Shown here: in pieces, positions 32,934 to 42,241 of the stretch
How the letters are laid out: the number at the start of each line of letters is the position of its first letter
How positions within the stretch are numbered: position 1 is the stretch's first letter
DNA from: JAMOQA01 sp964582785
GTDB lineage: Bacteria > Acidobacteriota > Polarisedimenticolia > J045
Direction: 5' to 3'
Length of the DNA stretch: 64,000 bases
NCBI GenBank assembly: GCA_964582785.1
Contig: CAZOTT010000001.1
Span: 1-64,000, forward strand
Translations under genes and position numbers: made by a program
Notes under the pieces: generated by a model
What the model was told of the DNA's origin: nothing
Databases searched by the model: none
Seen by the model: only the letters and a program-made list of their open reading frames with translations

Positions 32934-33686
32934 TCACCGGCGGCGCCCCCGCGGGGGCGCCGCCTCCCCCGGGGGCAGCGTCCGGACCCGGAGGCGGTGG
33001 GTCTCCCGGGAACCGAGGAGCCGCAACCGCTCCCGCAACAGCCGCCCCGCCTCCCGGGCCGGGGGCAGCGCCTCTCCACCGAGGAGGACGCGGTTCTCCC
33101 ACAGCTCGAATTCCACCAGCAGGCGGGCGGGATAGTGGGCGCCGGCCGCGGCGGCGATCTCCCCCCACCCCATCCCCGGCACCGGGAGCAGGTTGACCAC
33201 GGCGACCCCCCCGGGGGCGAGGCGGCGCGGGATCAGTTCCGGGAGCCCGTCCAGGCTGACGGGCGGCTTCGTACCACCCTCGACCCCGGGAACCGACAGG
33301 TCCTCCAGGATCGCGTCGAAGCGGCGGCGGCGGCGGACCAGCCAGTCCAGGGCATCCCCCTGCTCGACCCGAACCCGGCCGGCCCAGGAACCGCACAGCT
33401 CCCGGAAGAGAGCGACCCCGCCGAGATCCAGGTCCACCGCCTCCACCGGGTGGCTCCACCCGAGGCCCCGCAGCGGCGCCAGGACACCCCCGGCCGCGAA
33501 GCCGAGCAGGGCCAGCCGGGGACCCGGCGCCAGGGCCACCACCGCCGCGGCGAGCAGGTCGAACAGGTCGTGGGTCGGCCCGGGGGCGCAACGAACCTCC
33601 GAGAGCACGACGTCCGCCTGGACGAGGCGGGCTCCCCCGGGAAACCGCTCGACGCGCGGTCGTCCCCCGGGCCCGGGCGCGCCCAC
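32934..33686 (-). CDS. Spermidine synthase-like / SAM-dependent methyltransferase fold protein
   Basis: A 250-residue cytosolic protein with a Rossmann-type fold: a glycine-rich strand LALLGFAAGGVL near 58-70, an acidic residue ending the next strand (VEAVDLDL), then GDALDWL and FDAILEDLSVPG, as in spermidine synthase-like proteins. The canonical putrescine-site residues are not evident, so the substrate is unknown. GTG start is 7 nt after the OPT transporter stop, so the two are co-transcribed. The tail contains a strong hairpin that may also end the convergent cytochrome transcript. Confidence 0.7.
   Translation of the reverse strand: MGAPGPGGRPRVERFPGGARLVQADVVLSEVRCAPGPTHDLFDLLAAAVVALAPGPRLALLGFAAGGVLAPLRGLGWSHPVEAVDLDLGGVALFRELCGSWAGRVRVEQGDALDWLVRRRRRFDAILEDLSVPGVEGGTKPPVSLDGLPELIPRRLAPGGVAVVNLLPVPGMGWGEIAAAAGAHYPARLLVEFELWENRVLLGGEALPPAREAGRLLRERLRLLGSRETHRLRVRTLPPGEAAPPRGRRR
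32939..32964 (+). terminator. Hairpin after the 19-haem cytochrome gene
   Basis: GGCGGCGCCCCC and its exact complement form a 12-bp stem (apical GC) starting 14 nt after the cytochrome stop codon. It lies inside the 3' coding end of the convergent methyltransferase-like gene. No T-run follows. Confidence 0.45.
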
Positions 33687-33693
33687 GCGGGCC

Positions 33694-35805
33694 TCAGTCC
33701 CGCCCGGCCCGGGCTTCCTCCTCCGCCTGGAGGCGCGCCCCGTGGCGGGCGATGGCCCGGCAGAGGAGCCCGAGACCGAGGAACGCGAGGAGGCCGGCGA
33801 GCTGCCCCCCGAACCCCTCGTAGAAGGCCGTCCACCCGCCTCCTTCCCCGGCGCGGTGCACCAGGTCGATCAGCTTCATCGGGGGCTCCGACAGGCCGAG
33901 CATCTTCCACTGGGGCAGGAGGAAGATCGCGCCCACGGTGCCGACGATCGCGGCGCCGGCCATGAGCCCCGACGCGATCAGCGTGCCCTGGTCGCGCAGG
34001 CGCTCCCGCTCCCGCTCGTCCCGGCCGGTCCGCTCGATCCACCAGCCGAAGCCCGCTCCCGCGTAGACCGCCATGTTGATCTCGATCGGCAGGTACATCC
34101 CGAGGGCGAAGGCGAGGGCGGGAACCCGGGCCATCTCCAGCAGGATCGCCACCAGCCCGCCCATCGCGTAGAGGAACAGGGGCTGCTCCTTCCCCCCCAT
34201 CAGGCCCCCGACGATCGCCGCCATCAGGTTGCCCTGGGGCGCGGGTACCGGGTGCGGGTGCCCGGGGCCGGCGACGAACCCGTACGAGTTGGCGATCACC
34301 CAGATGACGATCCCCACGGCGAAGGAGGCGACGACGATCCCGAGAAACTTCCAGCGTTCCTGGGACCGCGGGGTGGAGCCGAACCAGTAGCCGATCTTCA
34401 GGTCGGACACGAACGCCCCGGACGTCGCGAGGGCGGTGCAGACGGCGCAGCCGATGATCAGGGCGATGGTCTGGCCGAGCCGGCCGCGGGCGAGGCCGCT
34501 GCGGAACAGGATGACCGAGGCCAGGATCAGGGTGATCAGGGTCATCCCGGACACCGGGTTCGTCCCGACGATCGCGATCGCCCGGGCCGCCACGGGCGTG
34601 AAGAGGAAGGCGAGCAGCCCGGTGATCGCCGCCCCGATCAGCGCGGTGGCCAGGTTCCCCGAGACCCACCAGAACAGGAGGAACATCGCCACGACCGACC
34701 CGGCCTCGATCAGCAGGATGTTCCGGGGGGAGATGTCCAGATCGGTCCGCTCGACGTCTCCCTCGTCGGCCGCGCCGCCGGTGAAACCCCGGAAGGCCAG
34801 GGAGAGGGAGGAGAGGATGATCTTCCCCATCTTCACGATCCCGATCAGCCCGGAAACGGCGATCGCGCCGACGCCGATCGGCCGCACGTACAGCCGGAAG
34901 ATCTCGCCGGCCGACATGTCCCGGACCAGGTGCGTGGTCTCCGGGGGAACCAGGGGCACGGGCAGGCCGTGCCCGACCAGGTAGACCAGGGGAATGATGA
35001 CGAGGAACGAGAGAACCGATCCGGCGGCGATCACCCCCGCGTAGCGCGGCCCGATGATGTAACCGAGGCCGAAGTAGACCGCCGTCGCGTTCAGGTTCAG
35101 CTCGATGCGGCGGTCGGCGAGGAAGCGGCCGAAGCGCCCGAACAGGACCCGGGAACCCAGCTCGCCGTTCCACAGGTGGACGAACTCCGCGACCAGGTCG
35201 TAGAGAAACCCGATGCCGAACGACCAGAGAAGAATCTTCCCGCCGGCCCCCTTCGTCCGTTCCCCCGAGGCGAGCACGTTGGCGATCGCCGTCGCCTCGG
35301 GGAAGGGCAGCTGCCCGTGGAGGTCCCGGACGAAGTAGCGCCGCAGGGGGATCAGCAGGACGACCCCCAGGAAACCGCCCAGCAGGCAGGAGAGGAACAC
35401 CTGCCAGAACGACGGGTGCAGGTCGTTGATGTAGAGGGCGGGGATGGTGAAGATCGCCCCGGCGACCACCACCCCGGCCGCCTGACCGATCGACTGGACG
35501 ATCACGTTCTCGAGGATCGTGCTGCGCCGGCCCGCCAGCCGGGGCAGGAGGCTGTTGCCGAGGAAGACGGCCAGGATCGAGATCGGGATGGCCGCCTCGA
35601 TGACGTTCCCGGTCATCAGCCCGATGTAGGCGGCGGCGAAGGTGAAGACCAGGACCATCACGAGCCCGAGTCCCACCGACCAGGGAGTGACCTCGGGAAT
35701 CACCTTCCCCGCGGGAACGACCGGTTCCCAGGTCTCGCCCGGTTTCAGCTCGCGGAAGGCGTTCGAGGGAAGGACCTTGGTCGAGGCGTCGTTGCCGTGC
35801 TCCAC
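33694..35805 (-). CDS. OPT-family oligopeptide transporter
   Basis: A 703-residue inner-membrane protein with about 15 hydrophobic helices. Early signature regions AAYIGLMTGNVIEAAIPISI and IVQSIGQAAG match the OPT family, which imports oligopeptides or metal chelates with protons. PEATAIANVLASGE and NATAVYFGLGYIIGPRYAGV are further family blocks. GTG start with GGAGGA 10 nt upstream. It is the first gene of a two-gene unit with the spermidine-synthase-like protein. Peptide import would fit with the secreted C25 proteases, but that link is only an inference. Confidence 0.9.
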   Translation of the reverse strand: MEHGNDASTKVLPSNAFRELKPGETWEPVVPAGKVIPEVTPWSVGLGLVMVLVFTFAAAYIGLMTGNVIEAAIPISILAVFLGNSLLPRLAGRRSTILENVIVQSIGQAAGVVVAGAIFTIPALYINDLHPSFWQVFLSCLLGGFLGVVLLIPLRRYFVRDLHGQLPFPEATAIANVLASGERTKGAGGKILLWSFGIGFLYDLVAEFVHLWNGELGSRVLFGRFGRFLADRRIELNLNATAVYFGLGYIIGPRYAGVIAAGSVLSFLVIIPLVYLVGHGLPVPLVPPETTHLVRDMSAGEIFRLYVRPIGVGAIAVSGLIGIVKMGKIILSSLSLAFRGFTGGAADEGDVERTDLDISPRNILLIEAGSVVAMFLLFWWVSGNLATALIGAAITGLLAFLFTPVAARAIAIVGTNPVSGMTLITLILASVILFRSGLARGRLGQTIALIIGCAVCTALATSGAFVSDLKIGYWFGSTPRSQERWKFLGIVVASFAVGIVIWVIANSYGFVAGPGHPHPVPAPQGNLMAAIVGGLMGGKEQPLFLYAMGGLVAILLEMARVPALAFALGMYLPIEINMAVYAGAGFGWWIERTGRDERERERLRDQGTLIASGLMAGAAIVGTVGAIFLLPQWKMLGLSEPPMKLIDLVHRAGEGGGWTAFYEGFGGQLAGLLAFLGLGLLCRAIARHGARLQAEEEARAGRD

Positions 35806-35924
35806 GGGATCCGTCCTCCTCGCGCGGAATGCGCGTCGCGGAATCGTCGGGGATCGACCCCCGGCAGGTCAAGGGCCCCGGGGCGGCGCCCCGGGGCCCG
35901 CGGCCCGGTTCGGGCAGGCCTCCG

Positions 35925-37388
35925 TCAGGCCTCGGCCCGCGGCTCCTCCTGCCCGAGGTCGTCCCACCGCCCGGTGCGGAGGTACTCGTCGATCGCCAGG
36001 GCCGCCCGGCGCCCCGCGCCCGCGGCGAGGATCACGGTCGCTCCCCCGGTGACGATGTCGCCCCCGGCGAAGACCCCCTTCATCGTGGTCTTCCCCGTCT
36101 TCCGGTCGGCGACGATGGTTCCCCACTTCGTGTGCTCGATCGCGGGGGACGTCTTGCGGATCATCGGGTTGGCCCCGTTGCCGATCGCGATCACCGCCAG
36201 GTCGAGCTCGAGGACATGCTCCGAGCCCTCGATCGGCACCGGCCGGCGGCGCCCCGAGTCGTCCGGCTCCCCGAGTTCCATCTTCTGCAGCCGCGCCGCC
36301 CGGAGCCACCCGTTCTCGTCCCCGAGGAACTCGACCGGGTTCGTCAGGACGAGGAACTCGACCCCCTCTTCCTTCGCGTGCTTGATCTCCTCGTTCCGCG
36401 CCGGCATCTCCGCCTCGGACCGGCGGTAGATGATCGCGGCCCGCTTCGCGCCCAGGCGCTTCGCCGTGCGGACCGCGTCCATCGCCGTGTTTCCGCCGCC
36501 GAAGACCGCGACGTTCTTCCCCGCGATGTCCAGGACCGGGGTCTCGGCGTCCGGGCGGTAGGCCTTCATCAGGTTGACGCGGGTCAGGAACTCGTTCGCC
36601 GAGTAGACGCCGACCAGGTTCTCGCCCGGGATCCCCATGAAGCGGGGCAGCCCGGCCCCGACGCCGAGGAAGACGGCGTCGAAACCACCGACCGTCAGCA
36701 GTTCCTCGACGGTGTCGGTCATCCCGATCACCGCGTCCGTGACGAACTCGACCCCGAGCTTCTTCAGCTGCTCGATCTCGGCGCGGACGATCTCCTTCGG
36801 CAGGCGGAACTCCGGGATCCCGTAGACCAGCACCCCCCCCAGCTCGTGGAGCGCCTCGAAGACGACCACCTCGTGGCCCATCTTCGCCAGGTCCGTCGCG
36901 CAGGAGAGGCCCGACGGCCCGGACCCGACGACCGCGACCCGCTTGCCGGTCTTCCGGGCGGGCGGCTCGGCCTTCATCAGGCCGTTCCTCCGCTCGTAGT
37001 CGGCGACGAACCGTTCCAGGTGCCCGATCGCGACGGGGAGCGAGCGCTTGCCGACGATGCACTGGGCCTCGCACTGCTCCTCCTGGGGGCAGACCCGGCC
37101 GCAGATCGCCGGCAGGGAGTTGTCCTCCTTGATCTTCTTCGCCGCCTCGTCGAAGCGCCGGTCGGCGATCAGCCCGATGAAGTCGCGGATCTTGATGTTG
37201 ACCGGGCACCCCTCCTCGCACTTCGGCTTCGGGCACTGGAGGCAGCGGTCCGCCTCGCGGACCGCGAGGTCCTCGTCGAACCCCAGGTTGACCTCCTCGA
37301 AGTTGCAGGCCCGCACCTCGGGCGGCTGCTCCGGCATCTCCTGGCGGGGAATCTGGAACCGCTCCTTCGCCGTCAGCTTCCTCGGCAT
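35925..37388 (-). CDS. nfnB: NfnB / GltD-like NADPH oxidoreductase subunit
   Basis: A 487-residue flavoprotein related to the glutamate synthase small subunit. The N-terminal four-cysteine iron-sulfur blocks are present (CLQCPKPKCEEGCP and CGRVCPQEEQCEAQC). An FAD motif follows (VAVVGSGPSGLS, ~155), with GIPEFRLP and an NAD(P) motif (VAVFGGGNTAMD, ~285), then a closing FAD segment (GVFAGGDIVTGGAT). Because it is translationally coupled (TGATG) to an FNR-like partner with a [2Fe-2S] site, it is best read as NfnB of the electron-bifurcating NADH-dependent ferredoxin:NADP oxidoreductase rather than as glutamate synthase. No gltB-type large subunit is nearby. Confidence 0.88.
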   Translation of the reverse strand: MPRKLTAKERFQIPRQEMPEQPPEVRACNFEEVNLGFDEDLAVREADRCLQCPKPKCEEGCPVNIKIRDFIGLIADRRFDEAAKKIKEDNSLPAICGRVCPQEEQCEAQCIVGKRSLPVAIGHLERFVADYERRNGLMKAEPPARKTGKRVAVVGSGPSGLSCATDLAKMGHEVVVFEALHELGGVLVYGIPEFRLPKEIVRAEIEQLKKLGVEFVTDAVIGMTDTVEELLTVGGFDAVFLGVGAGLPRFMGIPGENLVGVYSANEFLTRVNLMKAYRPDAETPVLDIAGKNVAVFGGGNTAMDAVRTAKRLGAKRAAIIYRRSEAEMPARNEEIKHAKEEGVEFLVLTNPVEFLGDENGWLRAARLQKMELGEPDDSGRRRPVPIEGSEHVLELDLAVIAIGNGANPMIRKTSPAIEHTKWGTIVADRKTGKTTMKGVFAGGDIVTGGATVILAAGAGRRAALAIDEYLRTGRWDDLGQEEPRAEA

Positions 37389-38272
37389 CACTCGCCCTCC
37401 CTCTCCAGGTCCCGCAGCCGCAGCTCGAGCCGGCACGGTTCCTCGCCCTGCCCCGCGAGGAACTCCTGCAGCTTCCGCTGCTCCCACTCGCGATAGGTCA
37501 TGTTGCGCTTTGCGAGCAGGTCGAAGTCGACCTGGTGGCCGTCGAACTCCGGCCCGTCGACGCAGGCGAACAGGGTCCGGCCCCCGACCGTCACCCGGCA
37601 CGCGCCGCACATCCCGGTGCCGTCGAGCATGATCGGGTTGAGGCTGACGACCGTCCTGATCCCGTGGGGGCGCGTGACCTCGGCGACCGCCTTCATCATC
37701 GGGATCGGGCCGATGGCGAGCACGAAGTCGAGCCTGCGTCCCCCGTCGATCAGCTGCTGGAGCTGCTGGGTGACGAAGCCGTGGAAGCCGTAGGAACCGT
37801 CGTCGGTGCAGGGATACACCTCGTCGGCGACGGCCCGCATCTCCTCCTCGAGGATGACGTATTCCCGGGTGCGGCCGCCGATGATGGAGATGACGTGGTT
37901 CCCCGCCCGCTTGAGGGCCACCGCGGTCGGCCAGGCGATCGCGGTTCCCACGCCACCGCCGATCGAGACGGCCGTGCCGAACTTCTCGATGTGCGAGGGA
38001 GTCCCCAGGGGCCCGGCCACGTCGTGGAGCGTGTCCCCCGCCTCCCGGGTGTTCATCAGCTTCGTGGTCTTGCCCACCCCCTGGACGATCAGGGTGATCC
38101 ACCCCTCCCCGGCGTCCGAGTCGGCGATCGTCAGGGGGATCCGCTCCCCGTCCTCCGTCACCCGGACGATCACGAACTGGCCCGCCTTCCGCTTCGCCGC
38201 GATCTTGGGCGCCTCGATGCGGAACAGCTTGACGTCCGGCGCGAGGAACCTCGCCTCCAGGATGCGAAACAT
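37388..38272 (-). CDS. nfnA: NfnA / sulfide dehydrogenase beta-like FAD-NAD subunit
   Basis: A 294-residue ferredoxin-NADP reductase-like protein with an FAD-binding beta-barrel (about 1-95) and NAD domain (SIGGGVGTAIAWP, ~107). A C-terminal [2Fe-2S] site follows (LDGTGMCGACRVTV, later FACVDGPEF), as in the NfnA/SudB/PyrK group. ATG at 38272 has AAGGAGG. Its stop shares one base with the nfnB start, so both subunits are made together. NfnAB links NADH, NADPH and ferredoxin pools by flavin-based bifurcation, a feature of anaerobic metabolism; that fits the cytochrome-rich context. Confidence 0.88.
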   Translation of the reverse strand: MFRILEARFLAPDVKLFRIEAPKIAAKRKAGQFVIVRVTEDGERIPLTIADSDAGEGWITLIVQGVGKTTKLMNTREAGDTLHDVAGPLGTPSHIEKFGTAVSIGGGVGTAIAWPTAVALKRAGNHVISIIGGRTREYVILEEEMRAVADEVYPCTDDGSYGFHGFVTQQLQQLIDGGRRLDFVLAIGPIPMMKAVAEVTRPHGIRTVVSLNPIMLDGTGMCGACRVTVGGRTLFACVDGPEFDGHQVDFDLLAKRNMTYREWEQRKLQEFLAGQGEEPCRLELRLRDLEREGE

Positions 38273-38383
38273 CGGTGGCCTCCTTCCGGTCGCGGGCGGC
38301 GCGCGCCGCCCTCCTGGCACCCGGCCCGGGCAGGGCCTGCTCCTCCCGGGCTTCCGGCCCCGGGTGGTCGGTTGACGAGCGGG

Positions 38384-39223
38384 TTAGTTTACCCCGGGAG
38401 GGCAGGGGTCGCCGTAGACGTCGGGCCGCCGCTGGCGGAGCACCGGCAGCGCCCGGCGCACCTCCTCGAGCCGGGCCGGGTCGACCTCCGCGGTCACCGT
38501 GGCCTCCTCCTGCCCCGCGGCCGCCAGGATGGCGCCCCAGGGATCGACGATCATCGAGTGGCCCCAGGCCGGGTACCTTCCGCGGGGATGGGGGGCGGGC
38601 GAACAGGAGGCGACAAAGATGGTGTTCTCGACGGCCCGGGCCCGGTTCAGGATTTCCCAGTGGGCCGGCCCCGTCGTCGTGTTGAACGCCCCGGGGAGCA
38701 CCACCAGCTCGGCCCCGGCGAGGGCCATCGCCCGGAAGAGTTCCGGGAACCGGAGGTCGTAGCAGACGGCGAGGCCGATCGTCCCCAGGGCGGTGCGGGC
38801 CACCGAGACCCGGTTCCCCGCCGCCAGGACGGCCGACTCCCGGAACCGGATCCCTCCCGGGATGTCCACGTCGAACAGGTGGATCTTCCGGTGCCGGAGG
38901 ACCATCCGGCCCGCCGGGTCCCACAGGGTGGCGGTGTTCCACACCCGGTCCCCCTCCCGCTCGGGGATCGAGCCGCCGACCAGGTGGATCCCCAGTTCCC
39001 GCGCCAGCCGGGAGCACAGCCGGCCCGAGGGCCCGTCCGGAAGGGGTTCCGCCAGCGCGTGGAAGCGGTCCGCCTCGTAGGGGCAGGAGAACATCTCCGG
39101 CAGGACCACCAGCCGGGCGCCGGCCGCCGCGGCCCGGCGGACCTCTTCCTCGGCCCGGGCGTGGTTGGCGGCCCGGTCCGGGCCGACCGCCATCTGGACC
39201 AGCGTCACGGCGAATCGTTCCAT
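38384..39223 (-). CDS. Carbon-nitrogen hydrolase (nitrilase superfamily, omega-amidase-like)
   Basis: A 279-residue cytosolic hydrolase. The Glu-Lys-Cys triad is visible: E in LPEMF (~41), K in HRKIHLFD (~112) and C in AVCYDLRFPEL (~152). GHSMIVDPWG near the C-terminus is typical of Nit2/omega-amidase members that hydrolyse alpha-ketoglutaramate or similar amides. Start ATG at 39223 was chosen because the conserved first strand (VTLVQM) follows directly. It is divergent from sppA. Confidence 0.88.
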   Translation of the reverse strand: MERFAVTLVQMAVGPDRAANHARAEEEVRRAAAAGARLVVLPEMFSCPYEADRFHALAEPLPDGPSGRLCSRLARELGIHLVGGSIPEREGDRVWNTATLWDPAGRMVLRHRKIHLFDVDIPGGIRFRESAVLAAGNRVSVARTALGTIGLAVCYDLRFPELFRAMALAGAELVVLPGAFNTTTGPAHWEILNRARAVENTIFVASCSPAPHPRGRYPAWGHSMIVDPWGAILAAAGQEEATVTAEVDPARLEEVRRALPVLRQRRPDVYGDPCPPGVN

Positions 39224-39377
39224 CGGCGCTCCTCCGACCGTTTGTCGTCCCGGGCGGACCGGCGGGCCCGGGGGCCCCCCGCCCGCCTTCCGCCCGGGCG
39301 GGGGGGCAGCCCTAGAATGACCGGGACCGGCCGCGCCGTCACCCGGGCGCGGCCCCGCGAGAAGGGAGACCGGCACC

Positions 39378-41111
39378 ATGACCCGAGCCGCCCGGTGGGC
39401 CATCGTCCTCGTCCTGCTGTTCGTCCTCGCCAGTTTCGCCACCCTGGTGGTCGCCGCCTGGACCCTCGGGGGGGGCCTGTCCTTCCACCGCGGGAACGTC
39501 CTGGAGGTCCGGCTCGACCGGCCGGTGGTGGAAACCGCCCCGCGGGACCGGCTGTCCCGCCTGCTGGGACGGGAGCCCCTCGTGCTGCGGGATCTCGTGG
39601 CGGCGATCGACGCCGCGCGGAAGGACGACCGCATCGAGGGCCTCTACCTGGAGCTGGACGACACCTCCCTCGGGTGGGCCCAGGGCGAGGAACTCCGGGC
39701 GGCGATCGCCCGCTTCCGCGCCGCCGGCAAGTGGACCGTCGCCTGGACGGCGAGCTTCGGCGAGCTGGGCGGCGGCACCGGCGCCTACTGGCTGGCCAGC
39801 GCCTGCCGGCAGGTCTACCTCGCCCCCCCGGGGGACGTGGGCCTGACCGGGCTCCGGGTGGAGACGCCCTTCATCCGGGGCCTCCTGGACCGGCTCGGGA
39901 TCGTGCCCCAGTTCGGCCAGCGGAAGGAGTACAAGAACGCGGTCAACACCTACACCGAGACCGGCTACACGAAGCCGCACCGGGAAGCCCTCGAGGCCCT
40001 CCTCGACGTGCTGTACGGGGAACTTGTCGACGGGATCGCCACCGGCCGGGAACTGACCCCGGACCGGGTCCGCGAGCTGATCGACGGGGGCCCCTGGACC
40101 GGGGACGAGGCGAAGGAGAACGGCCTGGTCGACGACCTGCTCTACCGGGACCAGGTGATGGACCTGCTCGAGAAGAAGGCGGGGCGGAAGGACCCCCTGG
40201 AACCGGTCGAGCGGTACCTCGGGCGGCGCCGGCCGTTCGGCTCCGGCGGCACGAAGGTCGCGATCGTCTACGCCGTGGGCGCGATCCGCCGCGGCGAATC
40301 GGGCACCGATCCGCTCTACGGCCGCTCGATGGGCTCGGACACGATCATCCGGGCCCTGCGCCGGGCCCGGGAGGACGACTCGATCGACGCGGTGGTCCTG
40401 CGGGTCGACTCCCCCGGGGGTTCCTACGTCGCGTCCGACCTGATCCGGCGCGAGGTCGTGCGCACCGCGAAGGAGAAGCCGCTCCTGGTCAGCATGGGGA
40501 ACTACGCCGCCTCGGGGGGCTACTTCATCTCGATGCAGGGTCCCTCGATCCTCGCCGACCGGACGACGATCACCGGCTCGATCGGCGTCTTCGGCGGAAA
40601 GTTCGTCACCCGGGACTTCTGGGAGCAGAAGCTCGGCATCCGCTTCCCGGGGATCCAGCGGGGCCGCCACGCGGACCTGATGTCGACGCAGGTGGAGTGG
40701 GACGAGGACGGCTGGGCCCGGATGAACGCCCTCCTCGACCGGATCTATGACGACTTCGTGACGAAGGCGGCGCAGGGACGGGGCATGACCTGGGACGAGC
40801 TGGAGCCGCTCGCCCACGGGCGGGTGTGGGCCGGCAAGGACGCCCGGGAGCGGAAGCTGGTCGACGACATCGGCGGCCTGCGGGAAGCGCTCCGGCAGGC
40901 CTGCAGCAGGGCGGGGGGCGACCCGGACCGGGGCTGCCGGGTCGAGATCCTGCCCCGGCCGAAGAACTTCCTCGAGCGGCTCCTCTCCCGGGACCGGGAC
41001 GAGGTCCTGCTCGGCCCGGAGGGGCGCCGGGCCCTGGCCCTCGTGCGCCTGCTGACCAGCCCCGCCCCGGAGGCCCTCCTGCTCGATCCCGACCTGCCGC
41101 GCATCCGCTGA
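39378..41111 (+). CDS. sppA: Signal peptide peptidase SppA, long (67K) type
   Basis: A 577-residue inner-membrane Ser/Lys protease with one N-terminal TM helix (about 7-29) and two tandem S49 domains. The catalytic dyad is split as expected: Lys in YKNAVN (residue 186) and Ser in YAASGGYF (residue 379). GSIGVFGGK, from the second domain, is also present. ATG has GGGAG upstream. It would degrade released signal peptides in the membrane, of which this exported-protein-rich region would produce many. The MBL-fold gene starts 9 nt after its stop. Confidence 0.93.
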   Translation: MTRAARWAIVLVLLFVLASFATLVVAAWTLGGGLSFHRGNVLEVRLDRPVVETAPRDRLSRLLGREPLVLRDLVAAIDAARKDDRIEGLYLELDDTSLGWAQGEELRAAIARFRAAGKWTVAWTASFGELGGGTGAYWLASACRQVYLAPPGDVGLTGLRVETPFIRGLLDRLGIVPQFGQRKEYKNAVNTYTETGYTKPHREALEALLDVLYGELVDGIATGRELTPDRVRELIDGGPWTGDEAKENGLVDDLLYRDQVMDLLEKKAGRKDPLEPVERYLGRRRPFGSGGTKVAIVYAVGAIRRGESGTDPLYGRSMGSDTIIRALRRAREDDSIDAVVLRVDSPGGSYVASDLIRREVVRTAKEKPLLVSMGNYAASGGYFISMQGPSILADRTTITGSIGVFGGKFVTRDFWEQKLGIRFPGIQRGRHADLMSTQVEWDEDGWARMNALLDRIYDDFVTKAAQGRGMTWDELEPLAHGRVWAGKDARERKLVDDIGGLREALRQACSRAGGDPDRGCRVEILPRPKNFLERLLSRDRDEVLLGPEGRRALALVRLLTSPAPEALLLDPDLPRIR

Positions 41112-41120
41112 GCGGGAACG

Positions 41121-42158
41121 GTGAAGGGGACGTTCATCGTCGAGTTCCCCAACCCCCCCTGCGGGGACCCGGCGGTGATCGTGCGGCCCCGGCACCGGGG
41201 CTGGGCCATCCTGGCGGAAGCCGGCGAGCTGGGGGCGGTCTCCGCCCGGCGACTGCTCTCGGTGCGGGTCGCGCTGGTCTCCCACTTCCACGTGGACCAC
41301 GCCTGTGGGCTCGGGCGGCTCCTGCGGGTCCGCCTCGGGCACCCGGAACGGCCCCTGGTCGTCGTCGGCCCGCCGGGAAGCGCCCGCCGGGTGGCGCACC
41401 ACCTGGCGGGATACCTCTGGAACCTGCTCCCCGCCTATCCCCTCGACCTGGCCGTCGTGGAGGCCGGCGAGGACCGGGTCCGGACGTGGCGGTTCCCCCG
41501 GGAGGAGGGCTTCGAACCCTTCTGCACCGGGGAACGCTCCTGGGAGAAGGGGGCCCCGGTGCTCGCGCTCGAGGGGGAGGGCGTGAGCGTCCGGGCGTTT
41601 CCCCTGGACCACGCGGGAACCACCTCCCTCGCCTGGCGGATCGACGAGGACGAGGGCCTGCACGTCGACCCGGAGGCCCTGGCCCGGGCGGGGCTGCCGC
41701 CGGGGCCCTGGCTGGGGGCGCTGAAACGGCTGGTCCGGGAGGAGGCCCCCCCCGGCACCCCGGTCCCGCTCCCCGGCGGGGGCGCGGCTCCCCTCGGCGA
41801 TCTCCGGGACCGCTTCCTCTTCCGTGTCCCGGGGGAGTCCGTGGCGGTCGCCTGCGACCTGGGGCCGACGCCCGGGAACCTGGAGGCCCTGGCCCGCTTC
41901 GCCGCGGGCGCCCGGCGCCTCGTCCTGGAGACGAGCTACCGGGAAGCGGACCGGGAGCTGGCCCGGGAACACGGCCACCTCGCCACGTCCGACGCCGGGA
42001 GGGTGGCGCGCGCCGCCCGCCCCGGGCTGCTCGTCCCCTTCCACCTCTCCGCCCGCTACGAGGGAAACGAGGAGGCCGTGATCGACGAGCTGCGGGCGGC
42101 GGCGGCGCCGGTCCAGGTCGCGGCCCCGGCCCCTTTCGAACGGGCTTCAGGACGGTAG
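41121..42158 (+). CDS. MBL-fold metallo-hydrolase (RNase Z-like)
   Basis: A 345-residue protein with the metal-binding HFHVDH at about residues 55-60 (usual form HxHxDH), a later DHAGTTSLAWR block, an aspartate in VAVACDLGPTP and a final His in VPFHLSARY. The layout resembles RNase Z/ElaC-type or related beta-lactamase-fold hydrolases, but the flexible exosite arm is not obvious, so the substrate is open. GTG start, 9 nt after sppA, with a weak ribosome site, suggesting coupling to sppA. Confidence 0.82.
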   Translation: MKGTFIVEFPNPPCGDPAVIVRPRHRGWAILAEAGELGAVSARRLLSVRVALVSHFHVDHACGLGRLLRVRLGHPERPLVVVGPPGSARRVAHHLAGYLWNLLPAYPLDLAVVEAGEDRVRTWRFPREEGFEPFCTGERSWEKGAPVLALEGEGVSVRAFPLDHAGTTSLAWRIDEDEGLHVDPEALARAGLPPGPWLGALKRLVREEAPPGTPVPLPGGGAAPLGDLRDRFLFRVPGESVAVACDLGPTPGNLEALARFAAGARRLVLETSYREADRELAREHGHLATSDAGRVARAARPGLLVPFHLSARYEGNEEAVIDELRAAAAPVQVAAPAPFERASGR

Positions 42159-42174
42159 CGGACCGGGGTATACT
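42146..42174 (+). promoter_or_regulatory. Candidate promoter of the sigma factor gene
   Basis: TATACT (42169-42174) matches the -10 consensus at five of six positions, 67 nt before the sigma factor ATG. A weak -35 (TTCAGG, 42146-42151) is 17 nt upstream. Confidence 0.42.
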
Positions 42175-42241
42175 GCGGGCGCGGTACGGGAGCCCGGGCC
42201 GGGGGGTCTCGGGATTCCCGGGGGAAAAGGAAGGGGGAACG

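Noticed and set aside
35925..37388. Glutamate synthase small subunit as the function
   Set aside because: It is coupled to an FNR-like [2Fe-2S] partner, the NfnA type, and no large subunit is nearby.
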